DNA of 64,000 nt from Bordetella bronchialis (GTDB taxonomy: Bacteria > Pseudomonadota > Gammaproteobacteria > Burkholderiales > Burkholderiaceae_B), in assembly GCF_001676705.1 (NCBI RefSeq), contig NZ_CP016170.1, positions 4,526,001 through 4,590,000 on the forward strand. The letters are read 5' to 3'. The notes below the pieces were generated by a model. That model was not told where the DNA came from. It made no database searches and worked only from the letters and a program-made list of their open reading frames with translations. Positions 54,761 through 63,111 of the stretch are shown in pieces (positions within the stretch are counted from its first letter, which is position 1; each line of letters starts with the position of its first letter). Both the position numbers and the translations under genes were made by a program.

Positions 54761-55657
54761 ATGACCAGCTCTCAAGCAACCAAGCAAGCCGCCCGTCTAC
54801 TACTCGTCGACGACAGTCCGGCCGACCTCAGGCTGTTAGTGCAGCTGTTGAACCAGGAGGGCTTCAAGCTCCTGGTCGCGCTGGATGGCAAGCAAGCCTA
54901 CGAACGCGCGATGGTACAGCCGCTTCCGGACGTCATCCTGATGGATATATCGATGCCCAAGGCAGATGGCTACACCACCTGCCGGCTGCTGAAGGCGAAT
55001 CCACGTACCGCGCATATACCCGTGATTTTCGTCACGGCATCGGCCGGTCTGGACGAACGCTTGAAGGGCTTCGATGTAGGCGGCGCCGATTATGTGCTGA
55101 AGCCCTACAACCCGGAGGAAGTCCTGGCCCGCGTTCGCGTCCAGCTACAGATGAAACGCCGCGCCGCGGCTTCCCGATTGTCGCCGCCGGCGATTCAAGA
55201 GACCGCGACGAGCGACGCCCACGCGTCCGCCGACACGAAGCCGCACGCCGCAGCCATCTCCAATGACCAGGCGATCGTCAATACGACGACACAGTATCTG
55301 ACGGACCACCTCTCCGACGCGCCATCGCAGAAGCATCTGGCTCGCTTGATCGGTGTCAACGAGAAGCGCCTGACGCACGCCTTCAGGACCCTGCTGGGCA
55401 AGACCATTCATGACTATCTGCGAGACCAGCGCATGGAGCGGGCGCGCACGCTGCTGCAAGACTATTCGCTTACCATCGCCGAGATCGCGGACCAGCTTGG
55501 CTTTTCCAGCCCCGCCAACTTCGCCTCCGCGTTCCGCCGGCAGCTCGGCTGCAGCCCCGTGGCTTTCCGCCGCCGGTTCGCGGGCCTTCCGGTAGTTCGG
55601 ATCAAACGCGGTAGCGAGATCCCGGCATCGACGAGCGGTATTTTTCAAAAATTATGA
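54761..55657 (+). CDS. Response regulator with AraC-type output domain
   Basis: 298 residues. The receiver covers about 10-130: acidic pair in LLVDDSPADL, phospho-acceptor in DVILMDISMPKADG, Thr in VIFVTASAG and Lys in YVLKPYNPEE. An AraC/XylS double helix-turn-helix follows from about 190 (KHLARLIGVNEKRLTHAFRT; TIAEIADQLGFSSPANFASA). The receiver is complete, so phosphorylation by an unlinked kinase is expected. A strong GGAGGGAAG precedes the ATG. Sits directly behind the T3SS genes. Confidence 0.9.
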   Translation: MTSSQATKQAARLLLVDDSPADLRLLVQLLNQEGFKLLVALDGKQAYERAMVQPLPDVILMDISMPKADGYTTCRLLKANPRTAHIPVIFVTASAGLDERLKGFDVGGADYVLKPYNPEEVLARVRVQLQMKRRAAASRLSPPAIQETATSDAHASADTKPHAAAISNDQAIVNTTTQYLTDHLSDAPSQKHLARLIGVNEKRLTHAFRTLLGKTIHDYLRDQRMERARTLLQDYSLTIAEIADQLGFSSPANFASAFRRQLGCSPVAFRRRFAGLPVVRIKRGSEIPASTSGIFQKL

Positions 55658-55774
55658 GCGCGAATTTAAAGGCAGGACGCTCCAGCATTCCCTAGGATGG
55701 AAATGGCATGCCACTTTGCACCGCGCGCGCGGCGGGCCAGCGCGTGACGCCATATCCATGCAAAAGGAGAGGAC

Positions 55775-56692
55775 GTGAGCTACCCCACAGTATCTGAATC
55801 GCGCGCGACGCCCAGCCTGGACGTCGCTCCGCTATCGGGCTCGTCGAACGCTGCGCAACACAGCGCCGCGCCGGCGTCCTATAGGCGGCCGTCCCACGTA
55901 TTGATCGTCTCGGACGACGCATCGCAACTGCGCGCGGCCACCGACTTTCTACGCAACCAGTTGTTCCGCGTCACGCTGGCTTCCGGCTGGCAGGGCTATT
56001 ATCACGCGCAGGCGTGGCGCCCCGATATCATCCTTGTGGACGGCGCCATGCATGATATGGACCCGTTCATGATGGGACGGCTGCTTATGCAGACCCCGGA
56101 CACGCAGTCCATTCCCATCATTTTCCTGCTGGATCCCGAACGCCAGTCGGCCAGCCGCGAGGCGTTCTCCCTGGGCGCCATCGACTGCATCGCCAAGCCG
56201 GTCTATCCCGAAGAGCTTCTGGCCCGGCTATCCCTGCATCTGCGCAGGACACCTTGCCGGGATGAGTATGCCGTCCAGCGCGCGCGAACGCCGGCGGCGG
56301 AGGAACTGCTTCTGCGCAACGCCCTCAATGCGATCTCGCAGGACGTGGGAAGCATACACACCGTACGGCAGCTCGCCCGGCAAGTGGGCACCAATGAGCG
56401 CAAGCTTTCCGCGCTATTCAAATCCAGGATGGGGAAGTCCGCGCACAAGGTCATCTTCGGCCAGAAGATGGAGACGGCCCGCCGCCTGCTCGCGCAGACG
56501 GGAATGCCCATCCGCGAGGTCGCCAACCACGTCGGCTTCCGCAGCGTCTGCAACTTCTCGGTCGCGTTTCATCGGGATCACGGGATCACGCCTTCCGGAT
56601 ATCGCCGCCAGGCGCGATCGCCGAGCAACGGCGCGGCTTCCGCGCAGCGCGATATCGAGCCGGCACAGGCACCAGACCGCGATCTGGCCTGA
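55775..56692 (+). CDS. Second receiver-AraC regulator, receiver partly degenerate
   Basis: 305 residues, same architecture as the gene before it and probably its diverged paralogue. The receiver keeps SDD, the acceptor Asp (IILVDGAMHDMD) and Lys (IAKPVYPEE). The conserved Thr/Ser is replaced (IIFLLDPE), so phospho-signalling may be weak or lost. AraC domain: VRQLARQVGTNERKLSALFK and MPIREVANHVGFRSVCNFSV. The start is GTG at 55775 with a strong AAGGAGAGG site. Confidence 0.88.
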   Translation: MSYPTVSESRATPSLDVAPLSGSSNAAQHSAAPASYRRPSHVLIVSDDASQLRAATDFLRNQLFRVTLASGWQGYYHAQAWRPDIILVDGAMHDMDPFMMGRLLMQTPDTQSIPIIFLLDPERQSASREAFSLGAIDCIAKPVYPEELLARLSLHLRRTPCRDEYAVQRARTPAAEELLLRNALNAISQDVGSIHTVRQLARQVGTNERKLSALFKSRMGKSAHKVIFGQKMETARRLLAQTGMPIREVANHVGFRSVCNFSVAFHRDHGITPSGYRRQARSPSNGAASAQRDIEPAQAPDRDLA

Positions 56693-56897
56693 GCCGTCCG
56701 CGAGCGCTTCCCGCTTCGTTCCCCCAACAGGAAAGAAGCGGTTTTAACGAAGCTTCCACCGGTGAGGAGCGAAACTTATGGATACCGCTACGGACGCCAC
56801 CCGCGGCCGTATCCTGAGACCGCGCGCCAAAAAGGGTGCGTTCCGTTTATTCGTGTCGCACCGACATGGCTGCGCTTCACCAAAGCGCTTACCGTAA

Positions 56898-57536
56898 ATG
56901 ATTCGAGTCATACTTGCCGACGACCACCCCGTAGTACTGCTCGGCATGAAGAATGCCCTGGAGGCGTCGAGAGACATCAGCGTCGTTGCTACCGCGGATT
57001 CCCCGGACAGTCTTCTATCCAGCCTTTCCAGGCATCCCTGCGACGTGCTCGTGACGGATTTTTCCATGCCGGGCTCGCAACATCCCGACGGCCTCGCGAT
57101 GCTGCTACAGCTAAAGGAGAAGTTCCCCGACGTACGCATCGTGGTGCTGACCAAGATGGCGTCGCCCGCCTTGATGTCACCCATCTTGCAGGCGGGCGCC
57201 CTGGCGCTCGTCGAGAAGAGCGCGGCGGTAAAAGAGATCGCCTTGGCCGTCCAGCGCGCGGCAAGCCGTCGAACCTATGTGACGGAGAACGTACAGCGCG
57301 AATTTGCCGCGCTTGGGGTTCCCAGGACACAGGTCGCAGAACCGGCGCAGTTGTCTCCGCGGGAAATGGAGGTGGTTCGGCTGTTCGCGCAGGGATACAG
57401 CAATAATCAGATCGCCGAGATTCTTGGCGTAAGCGCGAAGACGACCAGCCGCCAGAAGATGGACGCCATGCGCAAGCTGGCGGCGCGCAACGACGCAGAG
57501 CTATACGCGCATGCGCGTGACATGGGGCTGGTTTGA
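56898..57536 (+). CDS. NarL/FixJ-family response regulator, RcsB-like
   Basis: 212 residues. Receiver: VILADDHPVVLLGMKNALEA, acceptor Asp in DVLVTDFSMPGSQHPDG, Lys in LVEKSAAVKE. LuxR-type helix-turn-helix: LSPREMEVVRLFAQGYSNNQ and VSAKTTSRQKMDAMRKL, whose recognition helix resembles RcsB. No kinase or RcsC/D-like phosphorelay gene lies nearby. Position ties it to the T3SS; RcsB in Salmonella also controls Vi capsule genes, so a link to the capsule here is conceivable but unproven. Confidence 0.88.
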   Translation: MIRVILADDHPVVLLGMKNALEASRDISVVATADSPDSLLSSLSRHPCDVLVTDFSMPGSQHPDGLAMLLQLKEKFPDVRIVVLTKMASPALMSPILQAGALALVEKSAAVKEIALAVQRAASRRTYVTENVQREFAALGVPRTQVAEPAQLSPREMEVVRLFAQGYSNNQIAEILGVSAKTTSRQKMDAMRKLAARNDAELYAHARDMGLV

Positions 57537-57548
57537 GCGCGGCCGCGC

Positions 57549-58013
57549 TTATGCGCGTAGGCCGTTTCCGGGAGGGGGGGCCTTCGTGCCGAGTGTAGGC
57601 AGGGCCGGCGAAACATGTGCGATGGTGGCCAGCTTTTCACGCCAGCCGAGGGAGACGTCCACCATGCTTTCGACGGTACGCCGCAGTTGGCTGACGGTGG
57701 CGTCGGCCAGATCCAGCCGCTTGGTGAGGAGGATCTCGCCAGTGCGGTCATCCAGGGACAATGCGGCACCTTCCGTTTCGTGACCGAAAGCATTCGCGGA
57801 TAGCATGTCCCGGTACAGGGTAAGGCGCTGGTCGGTTTCCGCGGGCTCCTGCCCTAGTACGGAATAGGCGTGGAGCATGTCCTGCGGATCGTCATGTTCC
57901 AGGGTGACCGTGATGTCGTTGTCGAATATCAAATCGATGGTTCCGGATTCACCCAGGGTGAGTGGGACGCCGCTTTCCTCGCCGAACAGCGCGATCAACT
58001 TATGCGCGTCCAT
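57549..58013 (-). CDS. CesT/SycE-type T3SS effector chaperone (orphan)
   Basis: 154 residues matching class I effector chaperones: an N-terminal helix (HKLIALFGEESGVPLTLGES), beta strands (IDLIFDNDITVTLEHDD), then GAALSLDDRTGEILLTKRLD and a C-terminal helix (VSQLRRTVESMVDVSLGWRE). Such proteins dimerise and keep an effector secretion-competent. It could be the BtcA-type chaperone of BteA, but no effector gene is beside it. Convergent with the RcsB-like gene. Confidence 0.8.
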   Translation of the reverse strand: MDAHKLIALFGEESGVPLTLGESGTIDLIFDNDITVTLEHDDPQDMLHAYSVLGQEPAETDQRLTLYRDMLSANAFGHETEGAALSLDDRTGEILLTKRLDLADATVSQLRRTVESMVDVSLGWREKLATIAHVSPALPTLGTKAPPPGNGLRA

Positions 58014-58113
58014 ATGAGTCTCCGTCGGGCGATACCATATTCATGAGAAACCTCGGCATATCATGGGACGGGTCAGTGTCATTGACCGGGGTATGGTTCC
58101 TGGCCCGCCCGCA

Positions 58114-60315
58114 TCAATCCGCCTCGAGGAAAGGGACGGTGTATTCGCTTGCCAATCGCGGCACGGGCACTTCGTTGGCGTCCTCGCGTTCGCACACCGC
58201 GCGGGCGGCCAGAAGATCGCGGATCAGATGGGGCGGTTCCTCTTCGATATCCGCGGGGCACTGGCGCACCATCTGCTCCGCATAAAGAGGAACGCCGCGA
58301 GCCTTTTCCACGATGCGGCGACGCACCTTGCTGGACAGCCGCTGGTCCTTGCCACGGAAGCTGACCAGCTGAACCATGGCGTCGCGGCGCAGCGGCGGCA
58401 TGGTGATGGTTTCGTCGATCGGCACGCTCAGGTTCATGCCGCGGCCACACAGCAGAATCATGACGGGATCGCGGCGCCGATGCTGGAGCAGTGTGGTCAG
58501 CAGCATGCGTGTCATGCCGTCCGCCCATTGCGCGTCGTCCACGAGTATCAGCAAGGGTTGGCTGGGTGCATCGCCCTCGAGCAGCAGGTTGGAAAGCGGA
58601 CCGAGAAGCGTCTCGGCGTCGGCATCGGTGGAGGCCGGTGCCGGCGCGGTGGCGGCCCGCTGGCCGACGAAGTAATCCACCAGCAAGGCGCTGGTTGCCT
58701 TGTCCAGGCCCACGCGATAGCCCAGGGATTCGACGGCGCGGGCGTAGCCGGCTTCGGTGTCTTCGGCCGCGCGTCCGGCGACACCGTCCTGCACCGCCAG
58801 CCGCGAAAGGAAGTACTCATGGAAAGGATGCAGGGCGATCTGGCGGTTCTCCTGGTCGCACCGCAGGAAGGTGACCGCACCGCCCCCGCGCCGCACGTAT
58901 TCCGCGAATACCTGGGCCAGCAGGGACTTGCCTATGCCTTGTTCGCCGCGCAGGTACATCACGTGCGGCCGCTCGTTCTTGCGCAGGCTGTTCCAGCGAC
59001 GCACCAGGATGTCGAACTCGGTGGTCCTGCCGAACATGCGGTGCACCGTGATCGCCTGTGACTGCCCTTCCAGCACACCGACATGCAGCCCGTAGCGTTC
59101 GTCGGATCGCACCATGAAACGATCGCTGAGCCGCGCTTGCGCGGCATCGGTGAGCAGGGTCTCGCCCGGTTCGGCAAGATAGGCCAGGCGCAGGGCTCTT
59201 TGCCCCACCAGCATCATGGGCAGGGTGCCGTTGTCGGCGGGCACACGCGCCAGTTCCGCGTGGATGCCCATGCCGAGGGAGACATGGGGCGATATCGCGC
59301 ATCGACGCAGGTAGCACGCCAGCCGTGCCGCGGATTCGGTGGGCCGTTCGTTCAGCGTGGGATAGCCGAAGAGGATCGCAATATTGCCGTCCGCGCCCAG
59401 GCAGACACGCCGCCCCGCCGCCTGCGCGAGCCGGACCAGACGCTGGCGCGCGGCCTGGACACGGTCTATGGTTTCCTCGCCGGGGACGCCTTCCCCGTCA
59501 TGGCCGATCGCCACCGCCAGGACGGCCAGGGGACGGGCGTCGTCGTTGGCGGAAGCGGAAGCATGGACCGCGCGGTCCGCCGACGCCGAGACATCCAGCA
59601 ACGAGCGTGTTTCGAGCGACGGCGTGGTGCCGTAGTACTCGCCCATGACCGCGACGCAATGCTCGTAGGCTTTCATGGCGGATTCGCGGCGTCCGGTATC
59701 GCGCAGCATGCGTATCAGGTCGCGGTGCGCGTGTTCGTCGCCGGGGTGGACCTGCACCCACTGCCGGGCGCTGGCAAGGGCGTCCTGCACCCGGCCGGCC
59801 GCGCACAACTGGGCGATATAGGCTTGCCTGCATTGCGAGACTTCCTGGGACAGGCGCGATTGCCAGCTCATGCGCCAGGCGGACAGCGCGGCATTGACCG
59901 GGGTGACCATGTGTTCGAGCAGATCGCCTCGGTCGTGGTCCAGGCGTTCTTCCAGAGTAAGCCGGGCATAGGCGCCGATGCCGCACAGGGCGAGCACGTC
60001 CACGGTGACCAGGTTCTGGTCCAGCGCCAGCATGCTGGAGGTCGAGACGATGGCTTTTTCCATCGGCCCCATCACATGGCGCAGGACGCAGAGCGCGTGG
60101 CGCAGGTTGGCGCGCGCCCCGGATGCGCAATTGGGCCAGAGGAGTTCCGCCAATGCCGCCCGGGACTGTTTTTTGTCGAGGGAAAGCGCGAGCATGGCGA
60201 GCAGGAGTTTGGGCTTTCCGTAGGCGATCAAGGGCGTTTTATCCACGCCATCGACGATCAGCTGGAATTCTCCGAGCAAGCAGATTCGAACGGGCCGATT
60301 CAGGATTTGAGACAT
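58114..60315 (-). CDS. BTAD-type transcription regulator fused to cyclase-like and AAA/STAND modules
   Basis: 733 residues. N-terminal winged helix (1 to about 95: VRICLLGEFQLIVDGVDKTP; ARANLRHALCVLRHVMG) and a BTAD helical domain (to about 245: DEHAHRDLIRMLRDTGRRES) as in SARP/AfsR regulators. About 260-410 resembles a degenerate class III adenylate cyclase domain (LGMGIHAELARVPADNG). An AAA/STAND ATPase follows, with P-loop RGEQGIGKSLLAQVF near 455 and Walker B LLILVDDAQWADGMT. No C-terminal helix-turn-helix. Its location beside a T3SS chaperone suggests control of the island in response to a ligand; this is inference. Confidence 0.82.
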   Translation of the reverse strand: MSQILNRPVRICLLGEFQLIVDGVDKTPLIAYGKPKLLLAMLALSLDKKQSRAALAELLWPNCASGARANLRHALCVLRHVMGPMEKAIVSTSSMLALDQNLVTVDVLALCGIGAYARLTLEERLDHDRGDLLEHMVTPVNAALSAWRMSWQSRLSQEVSQCRQAYIAQLCAAGRVQDALASARQWVQVHPGDEHAHRDLIRMLRDTGRRESAMKAYEHCVAVMGEYYGTTPSLETRSLLDVSASADRAVHASASANDDARPLAVLAVAIGHDGEGVPGEETIDRVQAARQRLVRLAQAAGRRVCLGADGNIAILFGYPTLNERPTESAARLACYLRRCAISPHVSLGMGIHAELARVPADNGTLPMMLVGQRALRLAYLAEPGETLLTDAAQARLSDRFMVRSDERYGLHVGVLEGQSQAITVHRMFGRTTEFDILVRRWNSLRKNERPHVMYLRGEQGIGKSLLAQVFAEYVRRGGGAVTFLRCDQENRQIALHPFHEYFLSRLAVQDGVAGRAAEDTEAGYARAVESLGYRVGLDKATSALLVDYFVGQRAATAPAPASTDADAETLLGPLSNLLLEGDAPSQPLLILVDDAQWADGMTRMLLTTLLQHRRRDPVMILLCGRGMNLSVPIDETITMPPLRRDAMVQLVSFRGKDQRLSSKVRRRIVEKARGVPLYAEQMVRQCPADIEEEPPHLIRDLLAARAVCEREDANEVPVPRLASEYTVPFLEAD

Positions 60316-60734
60316 AGGGATTCAGGCCGGCCGGCTGCAATCGCAGGACCGAACGCATAAGGTTGGCGGCGCCATCCGGGCGCCGAGGCTGAGGGGTCAG
60401 GGTGATACCCACGGTGACGGCCGGCGTGTGGACGAGCGGCATCGCGATGTTGGCCTGCGACAAAAAGGGGCCAACGTGGTCACCGAGGTAACGGGCGGTC
60501 GCCTTGCGGAGACCTGGAGTGCGGCAGCCCACGCATGGAATCAACGTGGATTGCCAGTCAGTCGCCCCGACACCTTAATGCGTCGAAGTCTAGGCAAGGC
60601 CCTACGCGGGAAAAATAGGAAATTTCTGAGCCGCGCATTTAGGGAAAGTTACCGTTTTGCAAATCGCCAGCGCGCAATACGGCCGCGCCCGCAGCCGCCC
60701 GCGCGTTTGAATCGATTGTCGTCGGGGCTTATCG
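60316..60734. other. Non-coding region upstream of the BTAD-AAA regulator
   Basis: 419 bases with no supported gene. It would hold the promoter of the minus-strand BTAD gene and the 3' end of the LysR transcript. An A-rich tract at about 60609-60655 stands out; I see no terminator with a proper T-run. Confidence 0.45.
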
Positions 60735-61628
60735 CTATGGCTTGCCGAAGCGCTGGTACCAAAGCTCGATGAAGGACTGCGCGGCTGGCGAGAGCGAATG
60801 CTCGGCGCGGCGGATCAGGCTGACATCGCGCGTGACAATCGGCGACTCCAGCCGGCGTGCGACCAGATCCGGATGGGGGAATGAACCCAGAAGGATACCG
60901 GGAAAGATGGCGATGCCCAGTCCCGCCTGCGCCATCGACAGCCCGGTCGTCATGTAGGAGACCTCGTACTGCACGGCCTTGCGGGTACCCAGCGTGAAGA
61001 GCGCTTCGTCGATCAGGCTGCGGATGCCGCTGCTGGCCTTCACTGTGATCCAGGGATATGACAAGGCGTCTTCCCAGGTCAACCGGCGTTTGCGGGCCAG
61101 CCGGGAATCCCGGCGGCAGATCGCGCACAGCGTGTCCCGCGCCAGGCATTGCAGGGTAAGCCCTTCCGCGGTTTCGTTGGCGGTACCCAGGCTGAACTCG
61201 ACATCGCCCGCCAGGGTAGGCGCGGTCAGGCGGTCGGGAGCGGCGTCGTCGACGGAGATCTCGATGTTCGGATAGCGCTGGCGATATTCCGCAAGCAGGG
61301 TGGGCACGAACGCGGCGGCGATCGATGGCGTCGCGGCGAAACGCAGGTGGCCCCGTTCGCGGCCCGCCAGTTCCTTGACGCTGGACTTCATTGTTTCCAG
61401 ATCGCGCAGCATGCGCTCGACGGTCGGGAGGATCTCACGCGCCGCCACCGTGGGGCGCAGCGAGCGCGATGTGCGGTCGAACAGGCGCATGCCCAAGGCG
61501 TCTTCCAACTGGCGGATCAGTACGCTGACGGCGGGTTGCGTCACGAACATCTCTTCGGCGGCGCGGGTCAGGACGCCGTACCGGCAGGCAAGCGCGAAGG
61601 CTTGCAGCTGCTTGATGGTGGGATTCAT
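60735..61628 (-). CDS. LysR-family transcriptional regulator
   Basis: 297 residues with an N-terminal helix-turn-helix (LQAFALACRYGVLTRAAEEM; TQPAVSVLIRQLEDALGMRL) and a periplasmic-binding-type effector domain (LRFAATPSIAAAFVPTLLAE; LSMAQAGLGIAIFPGILLG). Divergent from the MFS-amidohydrolase operon, which it probably controls. A perfect 15-base palindrome overlaps its start codon. Confidence 0.92.
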   Translation of the reverse strand: MNPTIKQLQAFALACRYGVLTRAAEEMFVTQPAVSVLIRQLEDALGMRLFDRTSRSLRPTVAAREILPTVERMLRDLETMKSSVKELAGRERGHLRFAATPSIAAAFVPTLLAEYRQRYPNIEISVDDAAPDRLTAPTLAGDVEFSLGTANETAEGLTLQCLARDTLCAICRRDSRLARKRRLTWEDALSYPWITVKASSGIRSLIDEALFTLGTRKAVQYEVSYMTTGLSMAQAGLGIAIFPGILLGSFPHPDLVARRLESPIVTRDVSLIRRAEHSLSPAAQSFIELWYQRFGKP

Positions 61629-61641
61629 AAAGTGACTTTAT
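61627..61641. promoter_or_regulatory. Palindrome ATAAAGT-G-ACTTTAT at the LysR start
   Basis: Perfect dyad overlapping the LysR start codon in the divergent promoter region. A second short palindrome, GAATATATTC, lies at 61651-61660. Together they are good candidates for LysR binding and autorepression. Confidence 0.45.
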
Positions 61642-61812
61642 GGAGTCATTGAATATATTCGATTGTTTTCATGACTATAGCGCCCTACATTGCGGGGTCG
61701 ACAACAGGACCCGCCGGCGGCCGACGGGCGGACGCGGCGGCGCGCGGCCGGGCACACAACGCGGCTTTCACGGCGCGGCCCGGCAAGGGCGGCCACGGGG
61801 CAAGGGGATAGC

Positions 61813-63111
61813 ATGCAAACTGACGATACCGGCGGCAACTGGCGTGGCGCCCTCGCGTCCACCCTGGGCAATGTGCTGGAGTGGTACGACTTCGTGGTCT
61901 TCGGCTTCCTGTCGATCATCATCGCGAAGCAGTTCTTCCCCAGCGACAGCGAGTACGCGGCGCTGATGTTGACCACCGCGACCTTCGGCGCCGGTTTCAT
62001 CGTGCGGCCATTGGGCGGCATCGCGCTTGGCTGGTACGCGGATCGCAAGGGGCGCAAGGCAGGGCTGACACTGGTGATCGCGCTGATGACGGTAGCGGCG
62101 GCAATGATCGCCTTTACGCCGAGTTTCCATCAGATCGGGTTGCTCGCGCCGGCCATCGTGCTGTGCGCCCGGCTGCTGCAAGGCATATCGGCGGGCGGCG
62201 AGTTCGGCACCGCGACGGCGATGCTGATCGAGTACGCGCCCAAGGGACGCCACAATTTCTACGGGAGCTGGCAGATGTTCGCCCAGGCCTTCGGCGCCTT
62301 GCTGGCGGTGGCCATGGGCAGCGCCTTGACGCATATTTTCACGCCCGAGGCGCTGAACGCCTGGGCCTGGCGCATACCTTTCCTTTTCGGCCTGCTGATC
62401 GGTCCGGTTGGGTTCTACATCCGTCGCAATTTGCCGGAGACGGCCGCGTTCCGGAACCGCGACACGCGTATCAAGGTACCCGTGGGCCGGGTGTTCGCCA
62501 GCCATCCGCGCGCCTTGCTGATCGCCACGGCCTTGAGCGCGGCGCTGAATGTCATGTCCTACGTGATCATCACGTACCTGCCGATCTACGCCGTGCAGAA
62601 CCTGCACATGCCCGTGTCGCTGCCCTTCACCGTGCTGCTGGCCAGCATCTTGTTGCGGGTGGCGACGATACCGCTGTTCGGCCTGCTGGCCGACCGGATC
62701 GGTGGCCGCCGCATGATCGCCATCGCACTGGCGCTCTTCCTGGCGGTGCTGTATCCCGCTTATTACTGGATCGTCCAGGCGCCGTCGATGCTGTCCATCA
62801 TGACGGTCGAACTGGCCTTCGCCCTGTTGATCGGTGCGTCCAACAGCCCCATCCCGGCGGTCACGGCCGCGCTGTTCCCGACCGAAGTGCGGTCCACGGG
62901 GCTGGCGATTTCCTACAACATCGCGGCATCGATCTTCGGCGGATTCTCGCCGGTGATCCTGACGTGGTTGCTGCACGCGACCGGCGATGCGCTAATGCCG
63001 GCGCACTACTGCGCCGTGTTCTTCGCCCTGGGGCTGCTGGGCGCCCTCATGATCCGCGAAAGGCGTGCCGGGGATGTTTCTTACCAGGAGGCCCGCCATG
63101 CCGGTCATTGA
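61813..63111 (+). CDS. MFS transporter, metabolite:H+ symporter (MHS) family
   Basis: 432 residues, about 12 membrane helices. GNVLEWYDFVVFGFLS is the MHS-family start and RPLGGIALGWYADRKGRKAG carries MFS motif A. Relatives (ShiA, ProP, citrate and aromatic-acid transporters) import carboxylates with protons. The ATG at 61813 follows AGGGG. The end overlaps the next gene by 14 bases, so uptake and catabolism are linked. Confidence 0.92.
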   Translation: MQTDDTGGNWRGALASTLGNVLEWYDFVVFGFLSIIIAKQFFPSDSEYAALMLTTATFGAGFIVRPLGGIALGWYADRKGRKAGLTLVIALMTVAAAMIAFTPSFHQIGLLAPAIVLCARLLQGISAGGEFGTATAMLIEYAPKGRHNFYGSWQMFAQAFGALLAVAMGSALTHIFTPEALNAWAWRIPFLFGLLIGPVGFYIRRNLPETAAFRNRDTRIKVPVGRVFASHPRALLIATALSAALNVMSYVIITYLPIYAVQNLHMPVSLPFTVLLASILLRVATIPLFGLLADRIGGRRMIAIALALFLAVLYPAYYWIVQAPSMLSIMTVELAFALLIGASNSPIPAVTAALFPTEVRSTGLAISYNIAASIFGGFSPVILTWLLHATGDALMPAHYCAVFFALGLLGALMIRERRAGDVSYQEARHAGH

